A stretch of DNA of 7,403 nt, taken from assembly GCA_007128995.1 (NCBI GenBank), contig SKWJ01000172.1:1-7403 (forward strand), given 5' to 3'. Made by a program: the position numbers and the translations under genes. This stretch comes from Paracoccaceae bacterium. GTDB taxonomy: Bacteria; Pseudomonadota; Alphaproteobacteria; Rhodobacterales; Rhodobacteraceae. The notes beneath the pieces are model-generated. The model searched no databases, had not been told where the DNA came from, and worked only from the letters and a program-made list of their open reading frames with translations. This document shows, piece by piece, positions 6,477-7,403 of this stretch (position 1 is the first letter of the stretch; every line of letters begins with the position of its first letter).

Positions 6477-7403
6477 ATGGATCATTTTCTTTATCGAAAC
6501 GGCGAGTTGCATGCCGAAGATGTCGCGCTTCGAGAGATCGCGTCAGAGGTCGGGACACCCTTTTACTGCTATTCGACAGCCACATTGACCCGTCATTTCC
6601 GACTGTTCCAGGAAGCCCTCCAAGGGCTGGATCATCTGGTTTGCTTTGCCATAAAATCCCTGTCCAATCAGGCAATTTTACGGACTCTTGGGGATCTGGG
6701 TGCTGGTATGGATGTGGTTTCAGGCGGCGAATATCGCCGTGCGCTGGCCGCAGGCGTGCCGGGTGAACGGATTGTGTTTTCTGGCGTGGGCAAGACACGT
6801 GCGGAAATGGCCTATGCGCTGGAACATGGGATCCGTCAGTTCAATGTCGAATCTGCCGAAGAATTGCTGGTCCTGTCCGAGATTGCGCAGGCCATGGGAA
6901 AGCAGGCCCCGATCACATTGCGGGTGAACCCGGATGTCGATGCAAAAACCCACGAGAAGATTGCGACAGGGCGCAAGGAAGACAAGTTCGGTGTTCCGAT
7001 CAGTCGGGCGAGAGAGATTTACGCACAGGCCGGATCCTTGCCCGGGATCGACGTGGTCGGCATTGATGTGCATATTGGCAGCCAGTTGACAGAGCTTTCG
7101 CCCTTTGAGGCTGCATTCGAGAAGGTGGCAGATCTGACGCGCAGCCTGCGGGCTGATGGTCACAGCATCCGGCGGCTGGATCTGGGCGGTGGGCTTGGCA
7201 TCCCCTATACGCGCTCGAACGAAACGCCGCCCCTGCCGATGGACTATGGAGCCCTGATCCGGCGTGTGTTCGGTGATATGGACGTCGAGATCGAGATCGA
7301 GCCGGGACGTCTGATTGCAGGCAATGCGGGGGTGCTTGTGGCATCCGTGATCTATCTCAAGCAGGGTGAGGGCCGGGATTTCCTGATCCTTGATGCTGCG
7401 ATG
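6477..7403 (+). CDS. lysA: Diaminopimelate decarboxylase (partial, C-terminus off the right edge)
   Basis: Open for 309 codons to the right edge. The family has about 420 residues, so roughly the last quarter is missing, including the Cys-E-S-x-D active-site segment. It is a PLP enzyme of the alanine-racemase-like TIM-barrel fold. It removes carbon dioxide from meso-diaminopimelate to give L-lysine, the last step of lysine synthesis. Seen here are the PLP lysine in CFAIKSLSNQ (K60; most homologues read KAN after A-V), the substrate/PLP loop HIGSQ (199-203), the phosphate-binding GGGLGIPY (237-244) and EPGR (275-278). The ATG at 6477 gives the usual N-terminus (HFLYRNGELHAEDV). Its ribosome site is weak (GAAAG about nine bases upstream). 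The gene lies 73 bases after the DUF2834 gene with no terminator visible, so it is probably in the argH transcript. Confidence 0.97.
   Translation, partial: MDHFLYRNGELHAEDVALREIASEVGTPFYCYSTATLTRHFRLFQEALQGLDHLVCFAIKSLSNQAILRTLGDLGAGMDVVSGGEYRRALAAGVPGERIVFSGVGKTRAEMAYALEHGIRQFNVESAEELLVLSEIAQAMGKQAPITLRVNPDVDAKTHEKIATGRKEDKFGVPISRAREIYAQAGSLPGIDVVGIDVHIGSQLTELSPFEAAFEKVADLTRSLRADGHSIRRLDLGGGLGIPYTRSNETPPLPMDYGALIRRVFGDMDVEIEIEPGRLIAGNAGVLVASVIYLKQGEGRDFLILDAAM

Overview
The window looks like ordinary chromosome of an alphaproteobacterium, most likely a Rhodobacterales (Rhodobacteraceae) species. The reasons are the gene order argH - small lipoprotein - DUF2834 protein - lysA, the moderately GC-rich codon use, and a perfect CtrA-type box (TTAA-N7-TTAA). 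It contains seven credible genes and an eighth that is very short. There is no sign of mobile DNA, tRNA, rRNA or CRISPR. Two of the genes run off the ends of the window.

Left part, minus strand (1-3250). A universal stress protein gene is followed by an ALDH7-type aldehyde dehydrogenase (amaB-like) and then an FAD-dependent oxidoreductase of the L-pipecolate oxidase type (amaA-like). The amaA-like gene overlaps the end of amaB by 11 bases, appears to start with TTG, and is cut by the left edge. Together AmaA and AmaB would turn L-pipecolate into L-2-aminoadipate, the middle of the lysine/pipecolate catabolic route known from Pseudomonas. No terminator is visible between the stress gene and amaB, so all three may be one transcript.

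Middle (3251-4566). A 292-base non-coding stretch lies upstream of the stress gene and holds a hairpin-forming inverted repeat. Next comes a minus-strand single-domain EAL protein, predicted to be a cyclic-di-GMP phosphodiesterase with an EGL variant of the EAL motif. The divergent gap between it and argH carries the CtrA-like box, about 40 bases from the EAL start.

Right part, plus strand (4567-7403). argH (arginine synthesis), a 45-residue lipoprotein and a DUF2834 membrane protein are joined by two ATGA stop/start overlaps. After 73 bases comes lysA (diaminopimelate decarboxylase), cut by the right edge. This is an amino-acid biosynthesis operon with two small envelope proteins in the middle. 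Lysine synthesis and a lysine-family catabolic pair therefore sit within about 4 kb of each other.

I do not see a new multi-gene system here. The most informative non-routine signals are the CtrA box beside the EAL gene and the tiny lipoprotein at the position where LptM-type lipoproteins are often found.
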